Source: Takakia lepidozioides (lineage: Eukaryota > Streptophyta > Takakiopsida > Takakiales > Takakiaceae). Taken from it: a stretch of 60,000 nucleotides of DNA. Position 1 is the stretch's first letter. Each line of letters begins with the position of its first letter. Under the pieces are notes generated by a model that worked only from the letters and a program-made list of their open reading frames with translations, had not been told where the DNA came from and ran no database searches. The DNA lies in contig CM060733.1 in assembly GCA_030704615.1 (NCBI GenBank), positions 39,682,001 to 39,742,000 of the forward strand, written 5' to 3'. A program made the translations under genes and the position numbers. This document shows positions 48,186-59,247 of the stretch, piece after piece.

Positions 48186-49085
48186 AGCGGGCAGTGGACA
48201 AACTTTTATTTGTTTCTTCTCATCCAAGCTTTGCTTCGATTGTGGTATATCAAACATCCACAAGCTTATCTTTTGAAAAAACAAAATATATTATTTCGAT
48301 GGTGACGTAACGAAAAAAGGTACAATCCATTTTGGACTTAGTAGCATACCTCTCAATTGCAACGAACTACCATCATTAGGCTTAGAAAACTCGGACTCAA
48401 TGTCTAAATCATTTGATCAAGTCCAACTTATGGTGCTACATGAAGCTACATGAAATCTCTACTGTTTGCACTAATATACTTGCATTTGCATACCAACCGA
48501 TGATGTCAGCAAAGTTAGCTTCAAGGTAAAGACTCCACATTCAATGTACCTGATACACGCTAAGGAGAGATGAGCACCATACATCAGTATATATAGCTAC
48601 ATTTTCAGCACTTCCAGCACTCTTGCATCTTGTATTGGCAGCATGGAGTCACATGAACCAGATACATTGGAGTTGTCGCTTACCCAACTACCAGATCAGC
48701 CGTTTCGACTCTCACGACCTTCAACATCACGCCGACGCTCTCGAGACGATAGGCCACCTATGTGACGCGTACTTCCTCGTCTGGACCCCGTACGACGGCA
48801 AGTAGAGCCTACTCGAAGTTTGATAATTCTATTGGAGGTTGAGTTTCGGACCCAGACGGCAACGAAATCATGTTTGAAGGCAGTTTCAAAAATCAGAATG
48901 CTCAAATCACTGCGTGGTCCCAAGTTCAAGGTATTGGACACTATCGATGGTTGCAGGGACCTATAAATCATTTGAGTCAGAACGAAGAGCCGAATACTTG
49001 ACAAGTATCATTCGCCGGATTTTGGATTTTCTCCAACTCTAAGCAAGTCCAAGTTAGATTTTACCGCTCCTCGAGGAACTCGGCG
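48186..49085. other. No confident gene
   Basis: Fragmentary frames only. The end (about 48830-49080) may be the tail of an LTR-retrotransposon pol region, but no signature motif was found. Confidence 0.35.
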
Positions 49086-50145
49086 CTAGAGGAGGGGATG
49101 ATGTAAAGAAAAACTTACCAGGAGTAAATACCAGAAGTTATCAAGTTACCATGTTATCAGAAGTTATCATGACTTACCGTGATTTACCATGATCTATCAT
49201 TACTTACTGAGCTACCGGGAGTTTATCAAATTACCAATAGTAAGTTGGGAAACCATCAAGAAACCTTTGTTTAATCTTGGAAACTTCTCCATCAAGAAAC
49301 CTCCATAGGGGAAGCTTCTTAGGGAACTTCTTAATAGCCAGTATATATAGGAGGCGTATAGACACTCTTCAGTCTCGCCAACACAAGTTCAAGCTACTCT
49401 TGTTCCCAGTCCCAGTACTCCAGTCCAGCTTCCAGTACTCTAGTCTAGTTTCCAGTATCTGGTACCCCAGTTCAGTTTCCAGCATTCCAGTATTCGAGTC
49501 AAGTTCCAGTATCTTGTACTCTTGTCCATTGTTATAAAGATCATCTTGATTCATGTTTATCCACCATGCATTCGGCCACGCCGACCTTGACTTCTTGTCT
49601 AGTCTTGTACCTCTAGTCTGATCTCTTGTTTATGTTCAGTCATGTTCTCATCTTTGACACATTCTCGTTTGTGTTCATCCCACATACATTCATCCGAAAC
49701 CTTTTTCATCGTATTTTCGTGTCACATTGTCGTCATGGAGTATGTCTGTCTTCGATCCGATTGAATGGACATTGCATCCTTGCAGTGGAGTTCGCGTCCA
49801 CGGCTATAGGCCCACTTGTTTCCTCGGTTTTGGGGTCCGCATCAGTAATCTGCTCACCCATCAGGGAATCTGCTCATGGGTTCTGCTCCACCTTAGCTGC
49901 CCTCGTTATCTGCAAAATAACTTGGAAGTACTAGAATTTCAATTGCGCTTTAGACTCAGGGTCTCTAGCTCGTTTGTGACGCCAATTGAACTCAGTGTCC
50001 TCCCCATCACCAAGGGACCTCCCATTGAGCGGGGATGGATTCTTGCCATTAAATGCGTAAGTTCGGAAGACAAGCTCCGAGGAGGTCATTTTTACCCCAG
50101 GTGCTGGCGAAATATTGGAGCATCTTCCTCCCCCTGCGCTCTCTG
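49086..50145 (+). mobile_element. Possible LTR (low confidence)
   Basis: Starts with TGATGTAAAG after a purine-rich run (gctagaggagggga), resembling a polypurine tract plus LTR start. It contains a strong core-promoter-like CAGTATATATAGGAGG at about 49338, followed by a run rich in CCAGT repeats (49405-49515). No matching second LTR was located in the window. Confidence 0.3.
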
Positions 50146-51398
50146 AAGTACTAATTGAGAATTAGAGTTGCATGTGAAAAGAAGACACTGAATTTTTGCA
50201 ATTGATTTGTTGTTACGGTATTACTCTGTAAAAAATCTATATTAAAATCCCTTATTATTATAGTTGGACATGTATGTGGGAAATTATCAATGAGGTTTTT
50301 GAGAGAATATAAGAAAATAGTTAATTATAGTGTTGGAGGCTTATACACCGCAATTATGTGAATTATTTTCCTGGTATTCAAATTAAATGTTGCAGCTATA
50401 TATTCAAATTCCCGCTTGGTTGCTAATTTAACATGTGTGCGAATATTTTTACATGCTCTTTTTAAAAATATTGTTGGTTTGTTCAGTTGACTTTGGAAAT
50501 TTTTATATATGTATCTATTTCTAAATTAAATAATCCAATAAGTTTGTTGAATGAAATATTTGTATTAACATCCATTTTATTTAGTGTATCAAATGCTATC
50601 TTTGCATATCGTCTTTGTATCATTGTCATCTAAGCTCCATCTATGTCTTGTTGAAAAGGTTCTAAAATCAAAGTTAAATGCATAAGAGGTAATGGATAAT
50701 AAAAACGACATACTGCTTGATTTTTTTCGTACAAGTCATTTGTGTCGATGAATATAGATCATCATGAGTCAGAAATGTAAATTATAAATGGTATATATAT
50801 AAGAAATATACGATAAATAATAATAAAAACCTTAAGAGCATATGAAATATAAAAAAATAATTTTGTAATATTAATGTTAGTAGATGTGAAATGGTATATA
50901 AATTGATAGATCTAAAGGACCTGAAGGGATCTAAGATCTGAAGAAAACTAGATGTTTTGAAAAGTTGAAAACATATGGATATTACTAGGTAGACTGAAAA
51001 AATCCTTTATTAATTAAATATCTAAATTAAAATAAACACCTAAATTCATTTACATACAGATATATATAACAAATTTAAAGAAGAATTATATTGATAAATA
51101 TGAGAATTTTTATATAGAGTAAATATGTTGATTAATTATAATATATTTTTAACTGATATACAACAATTTCAAGAAAATAACACAACAAAATGAGTTTATA
51201 GTATATAATATAATTATATTAGCTTCTTAAGATTGAAAATATAAATACAATCAAGACTTTATATATTGAAATTAGATTATTTCTTTTAAAAAGATTTTTA
51301 TTATTATCAATTGCTTATTTTTATTTTTATTTTCATTTGTATATAAATTGATGGATCTTAAGGGACCTGAAGGGATCTGAGATCTGCATAAACTAAAA
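50146..51398. repeat. Very AT-rich insertion-like block with terminal direct repeats
   Basis: Base composition drops abruptly to strongly AT-rich with no reading frames. A phrase of about 55 bases (GTATATAAATTGAT-GATCT ... GGACCTGAAGGGATCT) occurs at 50893-50950 and, slightly changed, at 51339-51398, where it abuts the TPP2-like fragment. No coding capacity is seen. Confidence 0.5.
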
Positions 51399-51570
51399 CT
51401 ACCATCAAATGAGCGGCTGCTGCCATTGCAGGGGACACATAGGCCCCTATGCCCAAGATGTTGGAGGCTGTGCCCCCTGGTGCACCCATAGTGGTCAATG
51501 ATGGTCCATTATTTCCAGCATTACTAACAAACATTACCTCATGTTTGTTTACCACCTGTATACATGCCAA
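51399..51570 (-). pseudogene. Tripeptidyl-peptidase II (TPP2) exon fragment
   Basis: The minus strand reads IQVVNKHEVMFVSNAGNNGP followed by LTTMGAPGGTASNILGIGAY and VSPAMAAAAH. This is the subtilisin-family segment of plant TPP2 containing the oxyanion-hole Asn region (S-x-AGN-x-GP) and the GAPGGT...GVGAYVSPAMAA motif. It ends abruptly at the AT-rich repeat, and the catalytic Asp, His and Ser regions are not seen nearby, so this is an isolated exon or a gene remnant. Functional TPP2 is a giant cytosolic exopeptidase acting after the proteasome. Confidence 0.75.
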
Positions 51571-52357
51571 ACATGAATAAGCACTGCTTTTTTCACAAAC
51601 GTTCCGGCAAATTGAAGCAAAAGCAGCACCATTAATGTTTCAACCACAGGGGGCTGCTATTTCATGAGCCATGAGCCATGAGCGGCATGAGCCATGAGCA
51701 GAGTCGTAAGTGTCGAAAAAAACATGAGCAGGACTATTTTCCGGAAATGAGTGTCCGCGGGAATAGGGTTTAGGGTGTCACGGTCATAGGGGGAGAAGGA
51801 CCTCCCGATGAAGGAGGTTCAGCAATGTTTTTTAGAATTACATATTGAAAGGCAATGTTTTGCGAATGGTAGGGTGGTATTGAGAAGTGGAAGAGCAGTG
51901 CGGGCTCCAATAATGGAGCATCTGGGTCCCACGTACCCACCAATCATCGTGTAACGTGTTCATCACACCAGCGATGGATGAACCGATACCTCTTTCTCAT
52001 CCACGGGGTATAGTTTGAAATCTGCCACCGAAGTCCATCCCCCGGATGGAAATTCGGCGCCGCATTTACATCGAAGGGGGGATGGACTTCGTCGTCTCGA
52101 GTGGCTATAGGCCCACCTGGCACTTACTGCCCATAGTTTGCATGGCAGGGAAGGAAACTGAAACGGCTACATTCATGGAGCAGCCAATCTTCATCCGTGC
52201 AGGTTCCTGTAGGGGGGAAATTTAAATGTGCCCTGGAGTGTTTGTGAGGAATTGCAGCGTTTGCTTGAACTTCTTCCAGCCACCGCACTGCTCTTTTTCA
52301 AGGATGTCGTGCCGTTGAAATCCTGCTGACTGCCCTTATCATGGCCATGATTATGCT
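51571..52357. other. Intergenic with one diverged palindrome
   Basis: Includes a small tandem of TGAGCCA around 51665-51700 and a palindrome copy at 52048-52069; no gene. Confidence 0.45.
52048..52069. repeat. Palindrome copy (diverged, CG centre)
   Basis: GGAAATTCGGCGCCGCATTT: left arm carries T for G, otherwise the family consensus. Confidence 0.8.
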
Positions 52358-52882
52358 ATGTTCAAACCAGAATCAGGAGACATCATTGTCCGGCTCTTTG
52401 TTTTCACAGACGCTTCTGGAATCAAGCGGGAGTCTTTGCGCGCAATGGAGTATTTGGAGGGCTATTACCGCTTTGAGCGAGGTGAGGGCGAGGGTCAATG
52501 CAGTCCGTGGGTCCTGAAAATTGTTGACCTCAATATACCAAGGTGGAATGGGATGCCGGACAGATCACGCACGGCCTCACTTTGGCGCTGGAACTGCTGC
52601 CAGTGGACCAGGGAGGACGGCACCGGGGAAAACTATATTCGTGGAGTTCACTCCGCTCTTCCAGTGTATGGAGACATTCGGCTGAGTTGCGAAGACGAAT
52701 CGCACGGGCACATGAGGCCCACAATGACCTTGTCAATGTATGATGGTGGTATGATTGATGGGCATGACATTGTCGTCAGCTCCACCAAGGGCACTAGATC
52801 GACCGCATTGCAGTTTACCTCGAGGTGCCGCATCAGTAATGAGCTTGTTTTGAGGGCTATCGAAGTTCCGTCGACTTGGTGA
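52358..52882 (+). CDS. Uncharacterised 174-residue ORF
   Basis: Open from ATG (MFKPESGDIIVRLFVFTDAS) to a stop at 52880-52882. Composition is reasonable (FERGEGEGQCSPWVLKIVDL; PTMTLSMYDGGMIDGHDIVV) and there is an upstream in-frame context, but no domain is recognised and no splice partners are evident. It could be an exon of a larger gene or part of the repeat-rich neighbourhood's transposon coding sequence. Confidence 0.35.
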   Translation: MFKPESGDIIVRLFVFTDASGIKRESLRAMEYLEGYYRFERGEGEGQCSPWVLKIVDLNIPRWNGMPDRSRTASLWRWNCCQWTREDGTGENYIRGVHSALPVYGDIRLSCEDESHGHMRPTMTLSMYDGGMIDGHDIVVSSTKGTRSTALQFTSRCRISNELVLRAIEVPSTW

Positions 52883-53158
52883 CGCCCATGTAGAAGGAGG
52901 AAGGGCTTAGATTTGTCTGGAGTTGCTAAATGTGAGACACCGTGTTCGATCAATAAAACAACCCATCGTACCTCACTTCTGTTTGCTTGTGTTTCATCGT
53001 GTTCAAGAACTGCCGTAATTGGCCCACTGTTTACAATTTGTGGTCTCATTTCTACAATGTGTCTGTCCATATGAATATACCAGAGTCAGCGATATCAGAG
53101 TCCTGAGGTGAAGGAAATCCATATATGAGTAAAAGGAAACATGTACACGCCGAAGCTC

Positions 53159-53180
53159 GGAAATTCGGCACCGCATTTCA
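53159..53180. repeat. Palindrome copy (diverged, CA centre)
   Basis: Shares the same left-arm change (AAATTCGG) as the copy at 52048, so the two form a sub-lineage. Confidence 0.8.
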
Positions 53181-53289
53181 TTTTTCTCCATGCAGCGATT
53201 TCTGGCAGCTCCCTTTCCTCCGTTGTCGTCGTAACGGAAATGCTGTACAACATTTCATTTCCTGACATGGCATTACCATACTTCGAATT

Positions 53290-54159
53290 GGAAATGCGGC
53301 GCCGCATTTCCATATTGGACCTTGAATTGTCCGAGCATGTCCAGTCGCTAATGCTTGTCCATGTCCATACTTGAAATGCGGCACCGCATTTCCATGTCCG
53401 TCATCAAAATTTCGTACCGGACAATGAAATGCGGCACCGCATTTCCGGAGAGCACAATGGAATGCGGTGTCGCATTTCCGTCGAAGGGTCTGGAATTGGA
53501 CAAACAACGATGTCCGTTCTGGAAATGCGGCACCGCATTTCCATGTCCGTCATCAAAATTTCGTATTGGACAATGGAATGCGGTGCCGCATTTCCATCCA
53601 ACAAGACGGAATACCCACACGGGTCTGGAATTGGACAAACAACGATGTCTGTTTTGGAAATGCGGCGCCGCATTTCCATGTTTGGCAATCGAAAGTTTTT
53701 ATAGGACAATGTAATGCGGTGCCGCATTTCCGTCAAAGGGTCTGGAATTGGACAAACAACGATGTCCGTTTTGGAAATGCGGCGCCGCATTTCCATGTAC
53801 GTCATCGAAATTTCTTATTGGACAATGGAATGCGGTGCCGCATTCCCGTCTAGCATCATGGAATGGGGAGCCGCATTTCCGTCGATGGGTCTGTAGTTGG
53901 AAAAATGTCCATCTCCAAAATGTAAATGCGGCACCGCATTTCCATGTTCGACCTCCGCATTTCCATGTACCTCCATGGAAGGAGCTGGCAATCGGCAAAA
54001 TTGCCGTGTCGGAAACGGGGCCGAACAGTTTCTGATGTCCAAACCATGAAACGGAAAATTGTTCTTGCCCCGGTTTTGGAAATGCGGTGCCGCATTTCCA
54101 AAAGAGGTTTTTGCAGTTGCCACATTCGTTCCGACATTGAAATGCGGTGCCGCATTTCC
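53290..54159. repeat. Palindromic hairpin array (core AAATGCGGYRCCGCATTT), about 14 copies
   Basis: Copies start near 53290, 53372, 53426, 53459, 53521, 53575, 53656, 53711, 53773, 53827, 53860 (degenerate), 53922, 54078 and 54138. Intervals cycle through about 54, 33, 62 and 81 bp, because the spacers are themselves repeated: one contains TCCGTCATCAAAATTTCGTA, the other GGGTCTGGAATTGGACAAAC followed by AACGATGTCCGTTTT. Each copy can fold as a 9-10-bp stem. The central dinucleotide is CA, TG or CG, while the flanking CpGs in the stem are kept. Frames through the array (NAAPHF, KCGAAFP, MRRRIS) are translations of the repeat and not genes. Confidence 0.95.
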
Positions 54160-55473
54160 GATTTCGGGAGGGACTAGGTTTGGACGATGTTGTCGTTGAG
54201 AAGCACATGGGAGAGGGGACATGAAGGTCGGGGAGAATTTCCTTTATATACTCTGGAATAGAATTTAAATGTACAGAGAGTTCATTAAAATTCTATTAAT
54301 CTTGAAAATCATCACTATCGTCGTCATGTCCTTGACTGTCCTGCTCCGCCTCCACCCCGTCATTGCCTTTCTCATCGTCATCATCTCCAACGGACTGCTC
54401 GTTGGCCAGGCTTTCAAAAATCCCATCTGCACCTTGCGGAACCGACCATCTCACCTCCGTTGGCTCGTCGTCCTCCCTGTCTGCATCGCTCTCATCCGCT
54501 GAATCACATATGAACTTTCGCACCCGTCTACCTGTCTCAGCTGTTGCCAACTCTTTCCTTATCCTTTTGTCCTCCCTAGCTTTCTCCAAAATCTGCTCTA
54601 CTTTACTGGGATTCTCACATCTTCTAATCGCTGTATTTGCGAGTTTAGCTGCATAACTAGGAAGGGAGTAGTCCTTCACCGGGCTCGTCATGAAGTCGCC
54701 CCTCGCAAAGAACGGGACATTCTTCCTGGCAGGAAGTGTAGGCCCTACATGTTTCGACCCGGATCCTGGAATCCTACACATAACAATCACCAACAAGACC
54801 AATGAGAACCACAGTCCGGAAATGCGTTTGACAAAAAATCACCCAGAAGGCTTTGCAAACTTACAATATTTACACTCACTCATATTCCGGGTTCTCCTCG
54901 GCATCAATGTCCACTGTCTCTTCCTCCGACTCCGACGAATCCGAGGAGTCTTTGGCTTCGATGGGAGCCTTCACATTCCGTTGCAGCCCTTCCAGATGGG
55001 ATCCCCAGACGGATGTGTCCTCCTCGTAGGCAAAGAGGTGCCGGTCGGAAAACCGCCCAGCCCACATTGAGGCACCTGTTACAATGCCATCCACACATTA
55101 TGACATGGCCCTTCAGATGTTGCGAATTAAAGCATAACGAGAATTTGCAGAACAGCATAGAACAAGATTCTGCATACCTGTCCCACATATGAGGTCGAGC
55201 ACTGTGCCCTCCACGTCAGTGCATGTCTCCATAATTGTCTAAATGAAGGCAGGGCTCCGAGTCCGTGAATACCGCAGGGGTTCAGTTGAAGTGAGGCTAT
55301 TAGGGAGAAGTTCCGTGGGAACGTTGTTGAACAGGATGTCGTAATCGATGGGGTCGCAGTTCGGGTCAACCAACAATCCCTCCTTCCGGAAAGCAAAGGT
55401 GGAGTTCTTCTTCACAAAGCAGTATGCATCGAACTGCTTTGTCTGCATACACAGTGGGGAACGATTAGAAATC

Positions 55474-55492
55474 GAATGCGGCACCGCATTTC
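55474..55492. repeat. Palindrome copy within an intron (CA centre)
   Basis: GAATGCGGCACCGCATTTC lies in the intron between the motif IV exon (ending 55539) and the next exon (starting about 55455). Confidence 0.85.
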
Positions 55493-56734
55493 AAAACTCC
55501 TAAGAAAATGAAAGGACGAGTGCCAATGTCGTAATTACCTTCTTCCCTTCCGACCGAAGGCCCAATGTGTTGATGCACGTCCACTTCTTCTTCAGAATTG
55601 GGACGGCGCTCTTGCGGGTCCACTTCGCAATTCCCGTCTGCGTGTTTTTGCCTCTGCTCGCCAGGACAACCACACAGCCTCTGTCGTCCAACACCATGCG
55701 GGCGAGCCCGAATCCTTTCTTCCAAAAGTCCTCGGAGTACCTGTTCCAAGATGGCAAAGCTTGCAGTCCTTCCACAGGCTCTCCGTCCGGAATATCCAAG
55801 ATGATCATATCGCAAGACCACTCGGTGGCATTTCCGCCCCTCCTGCAATCCTTGTCTGCACACACCCTCTCAAAGAACAAGACCATCTTCAGAAACCCAG
55901 GGGTGTCGGAAGGCTCTTCGACAGCCGTCTTCTTCAGTGCTCTGCCCTTCAGACCCTCCATGGTCTTCATGTATGCCAACTTGGCTGCCCGTCCATCCAA
56001 AGCCGCCAAGAAACTCTCATTTACACACTGGACTACTGTATCGGGATCCACTTTCGGCCTCTTCATTTCCACCGGCTCGAAAGGGTGCCCCCCCGGGGGG
56101 TTGAAGAGTGCCTTATTTGCCGAGCCAGTTCTCGTCCCTCTCGTAGCAACGGTGGGCACAGGGGATTTCGGCTGCGTTTCGGGGGGAGGGCTGGTTGCAA
56201 AGTCTCAATCGGAGTCCTCTTCCTCACCCTCTTCCTGCACTATCTGTTTCTGCTTCTTCGTTTTCTTGGGTGTTACAACTGCTGCTCCTTGCTGGCGAGT
56301 CCGCTTCTTCGACCCCTTCTGTTGAGCCTGCACAGCTGCATCCACCGTCTTCTGTGCCATCTCAGCTGCCTTTTTGGATTGTTCCAGAGCAGCAGCTTCC
56401 TTTGCCGACTCTGGCCGAGCAGGCACACATCTTTCCTTTCTCTTCTCTTCTGCTTTCGCGTGCAGATCTTTCTCAGACTCGTCAACAATTCCGCTAGACA
56501 TGTCCAGGTACCACGGGCATCCAACCAGATGCGCGACATGCCATTGTTTCTGCATCTCGGGTGTGTAGACACAGCTTGGGCCCGCCACAGTCCAAGCCAT
56601 GAAGAACGGGGGCTCTTGAGCCAGGGCCCCTGTCTGAAGAAGCACGTATTTCATATACCTGCAGGGCAGTCAGCATGCGTGAGCAAAAGTTAAGACCAAC
56701 GTACTGGCAGAGTGCAACCGAAAACTTAAAATGC

Positions 56735-56754
56735 GAATGCGGTGCCGCATTTCC
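56735..56754. repeat. Palindrome copy within an intron (TG centre)
   Basis: GAATGCGGTGCCGCATTTCC starts about ten bases inside the donor of the intron 56765-56634. Confidence 0.85.
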
Positions 56755-57942
56755 CGGACAAACCTCATAACCAGGCTTCGTATACAAGAACAGCTGGGCT
56801 TCACCTGTAAACAATTCGCATTGCAGCTTTTCCCGCTCCCTCCTGATGTATAAACTCCACGCTCCTTCTTGATGTTTGCAGCTCCCTGGCGAAGAGGTTG
56901 TCCTTGTACGCACATCTGAAACGTGTCACGTAGTCTTCCAATGTCTGTGTTCCATCCCATTTGACGTACAAGCCGAACGAATTTGTATGCATTACGACTT
57001 GCTCCTTCAAATTCGTCATTACCTGCGATTCCCACATGCATTGTCACGTAGCAGTTCAGGGAATTCATTTCAGAAAAGCAAATCTGGGGAAGTACCTTGA
57101 ATTACCTGGAACCACCAAGTCAAGCGGTTGAGCCACACATCCACTGCAGGGTCGGAAACTTCGAGTGGAAAAGACCACATTGTCCTTATACTCTCCGATG
57201 CATTCCAGATCGACAGCCACCGTGTCTGCCATTTCCGATCCAATGTCAGGAGCAGGAAGAAGAGTGGCTATTGCTAGGAAGGAACTTCAGTGCATTGAAA
57301 CCTCACCTTCTCTTTCGCCTCAACACATGTCGTTGAGAGGTGACGCAGTTTCTCCAACTGCATGGTCAGCTGCATGGCCCGAGAATAGTGTTTTGCAATC
57401 TCGGGGATGAAGTCCTTTCCAAGTGTCGGATCTGCAATGGCCACCAGCTTCACAAGCTTTGACTTGTATTTTGTTCTGGACTTGACCCCGGATTCCTTCA
57501 AGTGCTCAGTCAATGACTGCAACGTTTTGACCTGCCCCTCACTTTCCATGAAGAAGCGTTTGGCATGGGCCAAATCTAGCTTGATGTTTGACTGCCAACA
57601 AAAACATGCAGAAGCATTACATTCGATTCATGTGGAAAGATTACTGAAAATTGGGGAAAGATGAGCAGAGGGAAATGGGAGGACGACTTACTTCGTATAT
57701 CACCTCCACCATTCCATCCATAGTGAGACGATACCATGTCCGGTCAGTTTTTGCAACGGCTTTCTGAATGAGCTCGGGCTCCAGCATTTCCGCAAACATG
57801 TGCGGATCAGTGAGACCAGTTTTTCTCACCCTATACAGCATATGTGCCATGTGGGTATGCACGTACACATTTTCAGTGACCCTGCAAGGCACACTCTCCA
57901 GTTCAGTCCATGGAAGCACGGAAACAAAACAGATTGGAAACC

Positions 57943-57962
57943 AAAATGCGGCACCGCATTTC
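57943..57962. repeat. Palindrome copy within an intron (CA centre)
   Basis: AAAATGCGGCACCGCATTTC lies in the intron 57993-57882 directly after the ParB-like exon. Confidence 0.85.
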
Positions 57963-59247
57963 GAACGTGCTTGGGAGGGTATGAGTATCTTACGAGTTGA
58001 GGTCCGCCATGGCATTCTTGAGCAGGGAGGAGTCTGCCGCCTTCACCTTGAGGATGACACACTCCACCATGTAATGCCAGCCAATGTGCTTGGCATGGTT
58101 CTGCTTGATGTACTCCCACCAGGCAAGAAGTCGGTGATTCCCGTCCCACACAAAGAACATTTTACCCGACATATGGCCGAAGTCTGGATCACCCTTCAGC
58201 GTTGCCTCGAATTCGTCGTTGCGAGTGTGCCAGTGGGTATCCCATGTTGACAATTCATCCGCAGTGGGTCCACGAGATTCGCCGTCCTCATTCTCAAGGG
58301 AAACGTAGAAGGTTGGCGAACCTAGACGGTACCCTTCTCGAAATGCAAACTTGAGCTTATCCACATCTCCGGGAAGTGTCTGCCTAACAATGGGAAGGGA
58401 GACCATGCGAGAGAGTGGGATTCAAAGAGTCCGCTGGAATACCCTGCTGCCCAGAACTCTGCCAATGCTACTGTGTGTCTCCTCCAACATTGTATCCGCT
58501 GCACTTTGGAATTCCTCCGGAGACATTTCTGCTGGTGGTGGTAGGGGTTGAGAAGCTGGAGCATCCAACTGGAGCTGCACTCTGGGGAATCTTTGCGGGC
58601 AATTCTGCAATTGCAGAGGCCTCCTCCGGGCCTGCAGTATTCTGAAGATCTTCCTCAACGGTGGTCAGGTCTTGCTGCGAATGTTGAGCGGCAGCACCCT
58701 CCTCCAGTACCAGATCGACGAAATCGGTCGGTCCCATTGCCTTCACTGCAGCAGAGACGCCCCCAACATCACCAGGCTGGAAATCAAGCAGGAACTGGGC
58801 TTCAGCTCGTGGAATCGGTTTTGCGGGAGACTGCTCCGCCCTCCCCGTGATTGCCTTGTGCTTCCTCATTCTTGCAGGTGAAGGTGTCTGTTGCAATTGA
58901 ATCTGCTTCATTCGTCTGGGTGGGGGGGAAACGGCCTGGTCCGGTTCAGAAACAAGTTGAAGGACGGGCTGCTTCTTCTTCGTCTTTGCTGGAGAAGGGC
59001 TAGACCCCTGCTGGCGATTCTCCATGACCTTTGAACGCGAGTCGCTCTCTAGGGCTTGGAACTGCAAAGACTTGCTCTTCGAAGCCGCGTCCTTGAAACG
59101 CACAGGGCTAGGCCCGGCAGGAAGACCCGTGCTCGTGGATCGGCTGGGTATGCGTGCTGCAGCTAGCTCCACAGACTCTGCCTGCACCTCTTTGGATTCC
59201 TGCGATCCCTCCAGCACGTCCACCTTTCCGGTTAGGCATGCAAACAT

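Larger units (their letters stand above)
54296..59247 (-). pseudogene. ParB/sulfiredoxin-like + permuted DNA methyltransferase-like gene, multi-exon, probably inactivated
   Basis: Exons on the minus strand: 59247-58443 (low-complexity N-terminus; frame change near 58600), 58379-57994, 57881-57692, 57591-57307, 57225-57106, 57022-56766, 56633-55539, about 55455-55179, about 55086-54891, then 54783-54296. Nearly all junctions keep phase at GT-AG. Exon 58379-57994 has DVDKLKFAFREGY...GKMFFVWDGNHRLLAWWEYI, the DGxHRxxA motif of the ParB/sulfiredoxin fold. Exon 56633-55539 has CDMIILDIPDGEP at the methyltransferase motif IV position, and the exon pair 55455/55086 forms GTVLDLICGTG|ASMWAGRFSDRHLFAYEED, a motif I/II-like sequence. 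IV-before-I order is that of beta-class amino-methyltransferases. Lesions: TGA at 56205-56207, TAG at 55239-55241, a 1-base insertion near 56861 and the shift near 58600. DIPD in place of DPPY suggests lost catalysis. The tail is acidic. Confidence 0.68.

Noticed and set aside
48696-49004. Arg-rich minus-strand ORF as a nucleic-acid-binding protein
   Set aside because: Lies in sequence that looks like degraded retroelement; no motif supports it.
53290-54159. CRISPR-like array (regular repeats with spacers)
   Set aside because: The spacers are themselves repeated, spacing is not constant, no cas genes are present and the surroundings are clearly eukaryotic.
53159-54222. Overlapping ORFs of 60-169 codons in all six frames with NAAPHF, KCGAAFP or MRRRIS strings
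   Set aside because: They are six-frame translations of the palindrome and its spacers; every frame stays open because the repeat lacks stops.
54296-54656. Plus-strand ORFs rich in Ser/Leu near 54300-54650
   Set aside because: Antisense of the acidic C-terminal exon of the ParB-methyltransferase-like gene.
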